9,023 nucleotides of DNA from Lachnospiraceae bacterium (GTDB lineage Bacteria > Bacillota_A > Clostridia > Lachnospirales > Lachnospiraceae), in the NCBI GenBank assembly GCA_017613055.1, contig JAGAES010000120.1:1-9023 (forward strand), given 5' to 3'. The notes under the pieces are model-generated. The model was not told the origin of the DNA. It did no database searches and saw only the letters and a program-made list of their open reading frames with translations. The first letter of the stretch is position 1; each line of letters begins with the position of its first letter. Position numbers and translations under genes: made by a program. Positions 1 to 5,413 of this stretch are shown piece by piece.

Positions 1-258
1 AGTGGGTAAAGTACAACAAGTGGTGCCTGTACACTCAACCGTGTGTTTCCTGTCTTCCCGAAAAGAATACCAAGCATTGCTGCTTGGCTCTGTTCCTTGA
101 ACAACATTCGTTTCGCACGTTTTATCTGCCTCGATTGGCAGAAAATGTTGTAGACGGTACAGTGACTTGTCGCCAGAATGAACTCATGACATTCGCTCCA
201 CGGAAAACCCGGCCTTTCGGTCGGCAACCTCACGCTTCACAGCTATCACGTCACAGCG
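1..258 (-). ncRNA. Candidate structured non-coding RNA (3' end beyond window)
   Basis: No credible protein is encoded here, but the minus strand has a near-consensus promoter just upstream and many stems. In plus coordinates these are: 70-76 with 81-87 (7 bp, minus-strand loop GCAA, a GNRA tetraloop); 101-108 with 144-151 (8 bp perfect), enclosing two hairpins, 109-111/117-119 and 125-130/137-142, as a three-way junction; 176-180 with 190-194; 209-214 with 219-224 (minus-strand loop GAAA, one A.C mismatch); and a possible long-range 162-166/250-254 closure. GNRA loops appear only when the minus strand is read, which agrees with the promoter. I do not see the RNase P signature GAGGAAAGTCC or a tmRNA 5' end, and I cannot name the family. 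It could equally be a riboswitch-type leader of a gene left of the window. Start is estimated from the promoter; the 3' end is not in the window. Confidence 0.5.
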
Positions 259-264
259 AATGTG

Positions 265-293
265 ATTATAACACACCGAAAATCAAAATGCAA
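265..293 (-). promoter_or_regulatory. Extended -10 sigma-A-type promoter for the RNA at 1-258
   Basis: On the minus strand a -35 box TTGCAT (293-288) and a perfect -10 box TATAAT (270-265) are separated by exactly 17 bp. The -10 is preceded by TGT, the extended -10 form. It lies directly behind the stop codon of the upstream minus-strand gene (stop at 313-315), so transcription would start near 258 independently of that gene. Confidence 0.7.
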
Positions 294-312
294 GCACAAA
301 TTTCCGAAATTT

Positions 313-1065
313 TCACTGCGGAAACAGAGGCCGGAATTCCGCCTGCAGTTCCTCCGGAAGCTTCGTGCCGACAAGCATCGCTTTGCCGTCTTTCGTCTCC
401 TTTGCCGTTAAAAACCGTACCGTAACGTATATTTCTTCGTTATATATAAACAGTTCATTGCTCGCACGGAAGAACACTCCGTCTTCGGTAAATGCAAAGA
501 TTTCCCTCCGAAGTCCGTACGAGTCCGTAATCTTCTCATCGGTAATCCGGACATTGTCCGTGAGGTCCTTCTCCGCTTCGAGAATCTTCGCATACGACTC
601 CTCTCCGATTACCTGCAGGCTCTCCATGTCCTTGTTCTGTCCGACAATCTTCCGGACCGGAAAGCTTTCGGGATTCTGAAGGCGCGCCCGCTCTCTCTCG
701 GCGATTTCCTTCTTGGCGTAAAGTCTTCCCGCGGCGTCAATCAGATAATTCCCGTCCGGATCTCCTTCTACCTTATAGATAACGGCAACCGTCATGATGC
801 CTCCGGAGATGATCTTCGCCTTCTCCTCGCCGCGCATCGCCTTGACGACGTCGCTGACCTCCGAACCGATGAAGGTCTTTGATTCGATGTCGTTAATCAG
901 CGCGTATTCCTTTCCGTCCACCGAAAGCAGGTCGCGTCCGTCCAGATAGCGGGCATCCGCGCCGGTATTCTTCGGCCGCATCGAATGAAACAGGAAAATC
1001 ATCCCCGCGAGGGCAAACAGCCCGAACAGCAGAAACGGATACCATTTTTTCAGAAACTCAATCAT
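313..1065 (-). CDS. Hypothetical membrane-anchored protein
   Basis: This 250-residue protein is not one I recognise. Residues 1-9 are short and basic (KK at 6-7). They are followed by one hydrophobic segment at about 10-27 and then a soluble, charged domain of about 220 residues with alternating beta-strand-like and helical stretches. There is no lipobox, no clear signal peptidase site and no catalytic motif. The likely topology is an N-in anchor with the large domain outside. The ATG follows the TAG of the upstream methyltransferase gene with no gap (stop 1068-1066, start 1065). Its ribosome binding site (GGGAGAG) is inside the end of that gene, so translation is probably coupled. No terminator is evident after the stop; the RNA promoter begins 20 bp downstream. 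The reading frame is well supported by the coupling and by length, but the function is unknown. Confidence 0.8.
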   Translation of the reverse strand: MIEFLKKWYPFLLFGLFALAGMIFLFHSMRPKNTGADARYLDGRDLLSVDGKEYALINDIESKTFIGSEVSDVVKAMRGEEKAKIISGGIMTVAVIYKVEGDPDGNYLIDAAGRLYAKKEIAERERARLQNPESFPVRKIVGQNKDMESLQVIGEESYAKILEAEKDLTDNVRITDEKITDSYGLRREIFAFTEDGVFFRASNELFIYNEEIYVTVRFLTAKETKDGKAMLVGTKLPEELQAEFRPLFPQ

Positions 1066-1941
1066 CTATCTCTCCCACCGGCATGCCGCCCCGCACGGAA
1101 GCACCAGCCCGGTTTCCGTCACGGGAAGCCCGATTTCGTCTCCGGTCACCCTGCCGCCGTACTTCGGCACAAGAAGCAGTCCCGCAAGATAGGCCATCAT
1201 GGCGGGCTGCAGACCGGTCGTATAAGAATTAATCAAAAAGAACAGCGGATCGTCGGAAAGAACGCCGAGGCTCAGATTCACGAAATCATAGATGGAATCC
1301 TCAATCTTCCATACCTCGCCGTTCGGGCCGCGCCCGTAAGACGGCGGATCCATGATGACCGCGTCATAGGTGTTGCCGCGGCGGATCTCCCGCTCGATAA
1401 ACTTCCGGCAGTCATCAACAAGATACCTTATCGGCGCGTCCGAAAGCCCGGATGCGGCCGCATTCTCCTTCGCCCAGATAACTATGCCCTTCGAAGCATC
1501 CACATGCGTCACATGCGCTCCGGCTGCAGCAGCGGCAAGCGTAGCCCCTCCGGTATAGGCGAACAGGTTTAACACCTTCACCTCGCGGTCCGGCTGTTCG
1601 GCTTTTCGCTTTCGGATCAAAGCGCCGAACCAGTCCCAGTTGGCCGCCTGCTCCGGAAAGAGCCCGGTATGTTTAAAGCTGAACGGCTGCAGGTTGAACC
1701 GAAGCGTCCCGTAACCGATCTGCCACACCTTCGGCAGGTGAAAGAACTCCCACTCTCCGCCGCCCTTATTGCTTCTGTGGTAGCGGGCATCCGGATTATG
1801 CCAGCCGTCGTTCTTCCGCTCCGTGTTCCAAAGCACCTGCGGATCCGGACGGATCAGGCGGTAAGTCCCCCATCGCTCGAGTTTTTCGCCCGCGGAGGTG
1901 TCTATCACTTCATAGTCTTCCCATTTATCGGCAATCCACAT
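1066..1941 (-). CDS. Class I SAM-dependent methyltransferase, RlmI-like (COG1092 group)
   Basis: This is a Rossmann-fold methyltransferase that transfers a methyl group from S-adenosylmethionine, most likely to rRNA. Numbering from the ATG at 1947, the SAM-binding motif I is NLFAYTGGAT (127-136), the acidic residue ending strand beta2 is D150, and motif IV is DPPSYGRG (200-207), an (N/D)PP(Y/F)-type site that contacts the target base. The N-terminal 85 residues are not a recognisable PUA domain, unlike full-length RlmI. I chose the ATG at 1941 over the one at 1947 because the GAGGG ribosome binding site (1953-1949) sits 7 nt from the former but only 1 nt from the latter; the product is then 291 residues. 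The gene has its own promoter and is coupled to the downstream membrane protein. The family call is firm, but the exact substrate (m5C or m7G of 23S rRNA, or another base) cannot be read from the sequence. Confidence 0.88.
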   Translation of the reverse strand: MWIADKWEDYEVIDTSAGEKLERWGTYRLIRPDPQVLWNTERKNDGWHNPDARYHRSNKGGGEWEFFHLPKVWQIGYGTLRFNLQPFSFKHTGLFPEQAANWDWFGALIRKRKAEQPDREVKVLNLFAYTGGATLAAAAAGAHVTHVDASKGIVIWAKENAAASGLSDAPIRYLVDDCRKFIEREIRRGNTYDAVIMDPPSYGRGPNGEVWKIEDSIYDFVNLSLGVLSDDPLFFLINSYTTGLQPAMMAYLAGLLLVPKYGGRVTGDEIGLPVTETGLVLPCGAACRWER

Positions 1942-1970
1942 AATCATTCCCTCATTTCGAAACTTTATAC

Positions 1971-1999
1971 ATTATATAACAATTGCGGAAAATGAACAA
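1971..1999 (-). promoter_or_regulatory. Promoter of the methyltransferase gene
   Basis: On the minus strand a -35-like TTGTTC (1999-1994) and a perfect -10 TATAAT (1976-1971) are separated by 17 bp, with the start codon about 30 bp downstream. It is arranged back to back with the plus-strand pspA promoter, the two -35 boxes being 27 bp apart. Confidence 0.6.
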
Positions 2000-2026
2000 G
2001 TGTAAATAATTTTTACCTTTTTTCTC

Positions 2027-2055
2027 TTGACTATCACCCGCAAATATAATAAAAT
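2027..2055 (+). promoter_or_regulatory. Promoter of the pspA cluster
   Basis: The -35 box TTGACT (2027-2032) and the -10 box TAAAAT (2050-2055) are separated by 17 bp. An overlapping TATAAT (2045-2050) would be only 12 bp from the -35 box, so TAAAAT is preferred. No operator palindrome or alternative-sigma signature was recognised, so stress control cannot be read from this site. Confidence 0.6.
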
Positions 2056-2109
2056 GAATTCAGTCGGGTTATTCCGAACAAAAGTAATCATTTGGAGGAA
2101 GTAAGAATT

Positions 2110-2808
2110 ATGGGAATTCTGTCCAGATTCAAGGACATCATGTCCGCGAATATTAATGCTCTTCTTGATAAAGTAGAGGATCCGGAGAAGATGATCGATC
2201 AGTGCCTTCGGAACATGAATGACGATCTTGTAAAGGTTAAGCAGGAAACGGCTTCCGTTATGGCTCAGGAGAAGTCCTGCAAGCGCCAGGTAGACGACTG
2301 CCAGACCGAAATCGATAAGATGCAGAGCTACGCCGTTAAGGCTTTGACCGCAGGCAATGAAGAGGATGCGAAGCGTTTCCTCGCCGAGAAGGCCAAACTT
2401 ACCGCGAAGCTTACCGACCTCCAGGCAAACTACGCGGTTGCGCATGACAACTCCCAGAAGATGAGAGACATGCACGACAAGCTCACAACCGACATCAAGG
2501 AACTTGAGGCACGCAAGGAAACCATTAAGGGTAAGATTGCCGTGGCCAAGGCTCAGGAGAAGATCAACAAGATGACCTCCAACGTAGCCAGCGCCAACAA
2601 TTCCATCGCGAGCTTCGAGCGCTATGAACAGCTCGCAAACAAGAGACTGGACAAGGCTCAGGCGGTTGCCGAGCTCAATGCTTCCAATCCGACCAACTCC
2701 ATCAAGGATCTCACTGCGAAGTACGTGAACGATCCGAATGTGGATGCCGAGCTCGAAGCCCTCAAAGCAAGCCTCGGAATGGCTACTCCCACCGAGTTGC
2801 CGCAGTAA
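2110..2808 (+). CDS. pspA: PspA/IM30 family membrane-stress protein
   Basis: This is a phage-shock-protein A homologue, a peripheral protein of the ESCRT-III-like superfamily that polymerises on the inner face of stressed membrane and limits leakage. The 232 residues have the family's usual length and character. The amphipathic N-terminal start MGILSRFKDI is followed by the typical NINALLDKVEDPEKMIDQ segment (about 14-31). Long charged coiled-coil helices run from about 35 to 160 and 165 to 190, and a short C-terminal helix lies at about 210-224. The start is the ATG at 2110, preceded by GGAGGAAG (2094-2101), rather than the TTG at 2092, which overlaps that ribosome binding site. It is the first gene of a plus-strand cluster with DUF4364, NfeD and SPFH genes, and a terminator hairpin follows it, so it can be made in excess of them. 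LiaH and Vipp1 belong to the same family; the gene symbol marks the family rather than a specific orthologue. Confidence 0.93.
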   Translation: MGILSRFKDIMSANINALLDKVEDPEKMIDQCLRNMNDDLVKVKQETASVMAQEKSCKRQVDDCQTEIDKMQSYAVKALTAGNEEDAKRFLAEKAKLTAKLTDLQANYAVAHDNSQKMRDMHDKLTTDIKELEARKETIKGKIAVAKAQEKINKMTSNVASANNSIASFERYEQLANKRLDKAQAVAELNASNPTNSIKDLTAKYVNDPNVDAELEALKASLGMATPTELPQ

Positions 2809-2823
2809 TATCGTTTTCGAAAG

Positions 2824-2854
2824 AGGCTGTTGTACCATGTGCAACAGCCTTTTT
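2824..2854 (+). terminator. Rho-independent terminator after pspA, inside the cluster
   Basis: AGGCTGTTG (2824-2832) pairs perfectly with CAACAGCCT (2842-2850), and three more pairs (one G.U) leave a CAT loop. The stem runs into TTTTT (2850-2854). It lies 16 nt after the pspA stop and 30 nt before the next start codon. No separate promoter for the next gene was found, so it probably acts as a partial terminator that sets gene dosage. Confidence 0.8.
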
Positions 2855-2883
2855 GCATACAAAAACGCCGAAAGGAGTTTTCC

Positions 2884-3468
2884 ATGCAGCCCGAAGCATT
2901 GATGCTTTACAAACTGATTATCCTGTACATTCTGGACCGTGTGGATTTTCCGATGACGAATTCGCAGCTTACGGATTTCATCACCGCGAAGGAATACACG
3001 AACTACTTCAATGTGCAGCAGGTACTCTCCGATCTTGTGGATGACGGCTATATAAGCCTGCAGGAGATGAAGAACAACTACCTGTACCGGATTACGCCGG
3101 AAGGCAAGGAGACGCTCTCCTTCTTCTACCAGAACATATCCCGCAACATCCGCGACGACATCGACATGTTCCTCACCGAGCAGAAGTATTCGCTCCGGGA
3201 GGAGGTTTCCAATATCGCCGACTATTACGAGGCCAAGAAGAACGAATACGTCTGCGAACTGAAGGTGGTGGAACGCGATACCACCGTGATTGAAATCCGC
3301 ATTACGGTTCCAACGGAGGAGAATGCAAAGACCGTCTGTTCCCGTTGGCGGCAGAAAAACGCCGACATCTATGCTTACGTCATTAATTCGCTGCTCGGGG
3401 GAGCGCCCGGTGAGGAACCGGCCGGGGCTGATGATGAGCAGCACGAGGAGAAAGGAGGAGTTTCATGA
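2884..3468 (+). CDS. DUF4364 family winged-helix protein
   Basis: This 194-residue protein matches the DUF4364 pattern found in Clostridia. The first 80 or so residues form a winged-helix-type region: helix MLYKLIILYILDRV, then MTNSQLTDFI, a recognition-helix-like stretch around YFNVQQVLSDLVDDGYI, and the wing NNYLYRITPEGKETL. The second half (about 85-170) is a mixed alpha/beta domain of unknown role, ending in an acidic tail from about 173. The ATG at 2884 is chosen because AAAGGAG (2871-2877) sits 6 nt upstream; a longer in-frame version from 2830 would run through the terminator hairpin. Its stop overlaps the nfeD start (ATGA, 3465-3468), implying translational coupling. The fold suggests DNA binding or a protein-interaction role, and the position suggests a link to the PspA or NfeD-SPFH system. 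Both points are inference. Confidence 0.85.
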   Translation: MQPEALMLYKLIILYILDRVDFPMTNSQLTDFITAKEYTNYFNVQQVLSDLVDDGYISLQEMKNNYLYRITPEGKETLSFFYQNISRNIRDDIDMFLTEQKYSLREEVSNIADYYEAKKNEYVCELKVVERDTTVIEIRITVPTEENAKTVCSRWRQKNADIYAYVINSLLGGAPGEEPAGADDEQHEEKGGVS

Positions 3469-3899
3469 ATCCCTTGTACTGGCTTGCCATCCTTGCCGTG
3501 CTTCTGATTATCGAAGCCGCCACTATGGCACTAACTACCATCTGGTTCGCGGGAGGCGCTCTGATTGCGTATTTGGTAAGTCTCTTCTGCGATAACCTGA
3601 CGGTGCAGTTTATCGTGTTCTTTGTCTGCTCCGTCGCACTTCTCTTGTTCCTGCGTCCTTCCGCCTTGAAGCGGTTCAACCGGCGCAGGGCAAAAACCAA
3701 TGTGGATTCCGCTATTGGAAAGACCGTTCGCGTTACGGAGGAAGTGAACAACTACACGAATACCGGACGTGCCGATCTCGCCGGAATGGAATGGGCCGCG
3801 CGAAGCTTTAACGACCGTTTGACATTTCCCGCAGGAACACTTGCAACGGTTGCCCGCGTGGAAGGCGTCAAACTCATTATTCAACCGAAGGAGGACTAA
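3465..3899 (+). CDS. Short NfeD family membrane protein
   Basis: NfeD proteins partner with SPFH/stomatin proteins in bacterial membrane microdomains. This is the short form (144 residues) without the ClpP-like serine protease domain of long NfeD. Hydrophobic segments lie at about 4-20, 25-41 and 46-64, followed by a basic stretch (RFNRRRAK, 70-77). A soluble C-terminal OB-fold domain (about 82-140) shows the family pattern IGKTVRV, then GRADLAGMEWAARS and a closing VEGVKLII strand. Its ATG overlaps the preceding stop (ATGA), and AAAGGAGGAG just upstream is a strong ribosome binding site. The SPFH gene begins 3 nt after its stop, the pairing expected from the family. Confidence 0.92.
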   Translation: MNPLYWLAILAVLLIIEAATMALTTIWFAGGALIAYLVSLFCDNLTVQFIVFFVCSVALLLFLRPSALKRFNRRRAKTNVDSAIGKTVRVTEEVNNYTNTGRADLAGMEWAARSFNDRLTFPAGTLATVARVEGVKLIIQPKED

Positions 3900-3902
3900 A
3901 CT

Positions 3903-4874
3903 ATGCTCGCATTTCTATCAGAAACCAGCCAGGACATACCGTGGGGAGCCATCTGGCTTGTAATTGCCGTTATCGTTCTGATCATCTTCATCACTTCCTG
4001 TTTGAAGGTTGTTCCGCAGGCGCACGCTTTCATCGTAGAGCGTCTCGGCGGCTACCAGACGACCTGGAGCGTCGGTCTGCACCTGAAGGCACCGTTCTTC
4101 GACCGTGTTGCTCTTGACGTGCTTCTTAAAGAGCAGGTGGTGGATTTCCCGCCGCAGCCCGTTATCACCAAGGATAACGTAACGATGCAGATAGATACCG
4201 TCGTATATTTCCAGATTACCGACCCGAAGCTTTACGCATACGGCGTGCAGAACCCGATGATGGCTATCGAGAACCTGACCGCGACGACGCTTCGTAACAT
4301 CATCGGTGATCTCGAACTCGATGAAACGCTTACCTCGCGTGAGCTGATCAACGGCAAGATGCGTCTCCTTCTCGATGAAGCTACCGACCCGTGGGGCATC
4401 AAGGTTAACCGTGTCGAGCTGAAGAACATCATGCCTCCGAGCGCCATCCGTGACGCCATGGAGAAACAGATGAAGGCAGAGCGTGAACGCCGTGAGTCCA
4501 TTCTTATCGCGGAAGGTGAGAAGAAGTCCACGATTCTCGTTGCCGAAGGTAAGAAAGAGTCCGCCATCCTCGAGGCGGAAGCCGAGAAGGCTGCTGCCAT
4601 CCTCCGCGCAGAAGCGAAGAAGGAAGCCACCATTCGCGAGGCCGAAGGTCAGGCGGAAGCTATCCTCCGTGTGCAGAAGGCGAACGCCGACGGTCTCCGC
4701 TTCCTGAACGAAGCCGCTCCGACCGACGCGGTAATCCGTCTGAAGAGCCTCGAAGCCTTCTCAAAGGCCGCCGACGGCAAATCCACGAAGATCATCATTC
4801 CTTCCGAAATCCAGGGCCTTGCAGGTCTTGCAAGCGGCGTAGTGGAAGCTGCGAAGAAGGAACCCGAAGCATAA
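3903..4874 (+). CDS. SPFH/Band 7 (stomatin-like, QmcA-type) membrane protein
   Basis: This 323-residue SPFH protein would be anchored by one N-terminal membrane segment (about 14-33) and would oligomerise into membrane microdomain scaffolds. The stomatin core is clear: VPQAHAFIVERLGGY (37-51), GLHLKAPFFDRV (58-69), a DFPPQPVITKDNV strand pair (81-93), YFQITDP (102-108), and the WGIKVNRVELKNIMPP signature (164-179). Residues about 185-262 form a long charged helix, of which 200-253 is built from 11-residue repeats beginning IL/IR and carrying an AE pair. A conserved RFLNEAAPTDAVIRLKSLEA-type segment and a GLAGLASG tail close the protein. The ribosome binding site AAGGAGG (3888-3894) is 8 nt before the ATG. 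It is the last gene of the cluster and is followed by a strong terminator. NfeD directly upstream supports an NfeD-SPFH complex. It is stomatin-like rather than a flotillin, judging from its length and signature. Confidence 0.95.
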   Translation: MLAFLSETSQDIPWGAIWLVIAVIVLIIFITSCLKVVPQAHAFIVERLGGYQTTWSVGLHLKAPFFDRVALDVLLKEQVVDFPPQPVITKDNVTMQIDTVVYFQITDPKLYAYGVQNPMMAIENLTATTLRNIIGDLELDETLTSRELINGKMRLLLDEATDPWGIKVNRVELKNIMPPSAIRDAMEKQMKAERERRESILIAEGEKKSTILVAEGKKESAILEAEAEKAAAILRAEAKKEATIREAEGQAEAILRVQKANADGLRFLNEAAPTDAVIRLKSLEAFSKAADGKSTKIIIPSEIQGLAGLASGVVEAAKKEPEA

Positions 4875-4913
4875 AACCCGGATTGAGTGAATTGTTTTTT
4901 CTGTTGTATGCAA

Positions 4914-4951
4914 AACCCCCGGGAAATCGCTGACGCGATTTCCCGGGGGTT
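4914..4951 (+). terminator. Strong, possibly bidirectional terminator after the SPFH gene
   Basis: A 17-bp perfect stem (4914-4930 with 4935-4951, core CCCCCGGGAAATCGC) has a 4-nt loop TGAC. It is followed by TTAGTTTTT on the plus strand, and the AAAA at 4912-4915 gives a T-run on the minus strand. It ends the plus-strand cluster and could also stop minus-strand readthrough from engB. Confidence 0.85.
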
Positions 4952-4978
4952 AGTTTTTGGGATGCTGACTTATTATCT

Positions 4979-5062
4979 GCTTCATTGCCGGATTATTCCG
5001 GCTTACCAAGCTTATTTTCGGCTTCATTTCCGGATTATTCCGGCTTACCAAGCTTATATTAG
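4979..5062. repeat. Tandem pair of 42-bp repeats with internal palindrome
   Basis: Two adjacent 42-bp units (4979-5020 and 5021-5062) match at 39 of 42 positions. Each holds a GC-rich dyad: GCCGGA-TTAT-TCCGGC in the first (4987-5002) and CCGGA-TTAT-TCCGG in the second (5030-5043), followed by TTACCAAGCTTAT. Neither strand gives a believable gene here; the minus strand has stops in several frames within each unit. The function is unknown. Confidence 0.9.
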
Positions 5063-5090
5063 GCTTTTCCCTAGCTCATCTTCGACTTTT

Positions 5091-5129
5091 GTGGTACTCA
5101 AACGATCTTTCTTGAGACTTGAGTACCAC
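5091..5129 (+). repeat. Hairpin 1 of the TGGTACTCA box array
   Basis: GTGGTACTCAA (5091-5101) and TTGAGTACCAC (5119-5129) form a perfect 11-bp inverted repeat around a 17-nt loop. This is the best-preserved member of an array of four similar inverted repeats. Confidence 0.9.
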
Positions 5130-5144
5130 TCTTTTCGGCTGAAT

Positions 5145-5181
5145 TGGTATTCACTCCTTAAAAAATCATGATTGGGTACCA
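5145..5181 (+). repeat. Hairpin 2 of the TGGTACTCA box array
   Basis: TGGTATTCA (5145-5153) faces TGGGTACCA (5173-5181) around a 19-nt loop. Seven pairs are Watson-Crick and two are G.U if the plus strand is the RNA (5150-5176 and 5151-5175). Confidence 0.7.
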
Positions 5182-5219
5182 CATCAGCTTCATCACGATG
5201 CATGAATTGAAAGGGATGA

Positions 5220-5256
5220 TGGTATTCAACATACGTTATTCAACACATGAGTACCA
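5220..5256 (+). repeat. Hairpin 3 of the TGGTACTCA box array
   Basis: TGGTATTCA (5220-5228) faces TGAGTACCA (5248-5256) around a 19-nt loop, with one G.U pair (5225-5251) when read as plus-strand RNA. Confidence 0.75.
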
Positions 5257-5408
5257 TTTTTTCTGAAGGAAGTGGTACTCAAATCTTCAATTTTTTGATT
5301 GAGTGCCAAACTATCCTGATTCAAGTACTCAAAATCCTGTTTCAAGTACTCAAAATCCTGATTCAAGCACTCATAATCCTGTTTCAAGTACTCAAAACTC
5401 TTCCGCAC
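5226..5408 (-). CDS. Doubtful small ORF with heptad repeats, downstream of engB
   Basis: A GTG-started frame of 60 residues begins 5 nt after the engB stop, with AGGA (5421-5418) 9 nt upstream as a possible ribosome binding site. The 21-bp array is read as heptads (FEYLKQD, YECLNQD, FEYLKQD, FEYLNQD) continuing into SLALNQK and IEDLSTT. An aromatic or other residue falls at each a position and leucine at every d position, which fits a short coiled coil. Against it, all differences between the DNA repeats that affect this frame change the amino acid, there is no synonymous drift, and the frame overlaps hairpins 3 and 4. It may be an accident of the repeat. Confidence 0.2.
   Translation of the reverse strand: MRKSFEYLKQDYECLNQDFEYLKQDFEYLNQDSLALNQKIEDLSTTSFRKNGTHVLNNVC
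5273..5308 (+). repeat. Hairpin 4 of the TGGTACTCA box array
   Basis: TGGTACTCAA (5273-5282) faces TTGAGTGCCA (5299-5308) around a 16-nt loop, with one G.U pair (5276-5305) when read as plus-strand RNA. It runs straight into the 21-bp tandem array, whose units carry the related core GTACTCAA. Confidence 0.75.
5313..5396. repeat. Four tandem 21-bp repeats next to the engB stop
   Basis: Four head-to-tail 21-bp units (5313-5333, 5334-5354, 5355-5375, 5376-5396) share the core TTCAAGTACTCAAA and an ATCCTG start. Changes are few: an A/T at the seventh base in alternating units, and two changes in unit 3. The core GTACTCAA resembles the half-site of the neighbouring hairpins, here in one orientation only. 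The length is seven codons, so both strands stay open through the array. Confidence 0.95.
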
Positions 5409-5413
5409 ACTCT

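Larger units (their letters stand above)
4952..5413. other. Repeat-rich non-coding region between convergent genes
   Basis: This 462-bp stretch separates the ends of the SPFH and engB transcripts. It is more AT-rich than its neighbours and holds the 42-bp pair, eight alternating TGGTACTCA-type boxes, a small extra dyad (TTCAT 5189-5193 with ATGAA 5202-5206) and the 21-bp array. I found no good promoter on either strand and no tRNA, attachment site or transposon end. Confidence 0.8.

Noticed and set aside
84..425. Plus-strand frame of 113 residues in the left flank
   Set aside because: It overlaps the end of the membrane-protein gene and the minus-strand promoter, has no ribosome binding site and low-quality composition.
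2045..2050. TATAAT as the -10 box of pspA
   Set aside because: It is only 12 bp from TTGACT and has no other good -35; TAAAAT at 2050-2055 gives a 17-bp spacer.
1972..3444. Minus-strand open frame of 490 residues, the longest in the left half
   Set aside because: It is antisense to pspA and the DUF4364 gene, both strongly supported by family match and ribosome binding sites. Its protein looks like a biased shadow and it runs through the terminator and the divergent promoters.
4887..5171. Plus-strand frame of 94 residues with a 14-residue repeat
   Set aside because: It begins at a TTG, passes straight through the strong terminator stem, and its repeat only mirrors the 42-bp DNA units.
5091..5308. 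CIRCE (HrcA) operators, because of GAGTNC-like half-sites facing each other
   Set aside because: CIRCE is TTAGCACTC, 9 bp, GAGTGCTAA; here the half-site is TGGTACTCA with 16-19 bp between, and the array lies at gene ends, not at a promoter.
5313..5396. CRISPR-like array
   Set aside because: The 21-bp units are directly adjacent with no spacers, and no cas gene is present.
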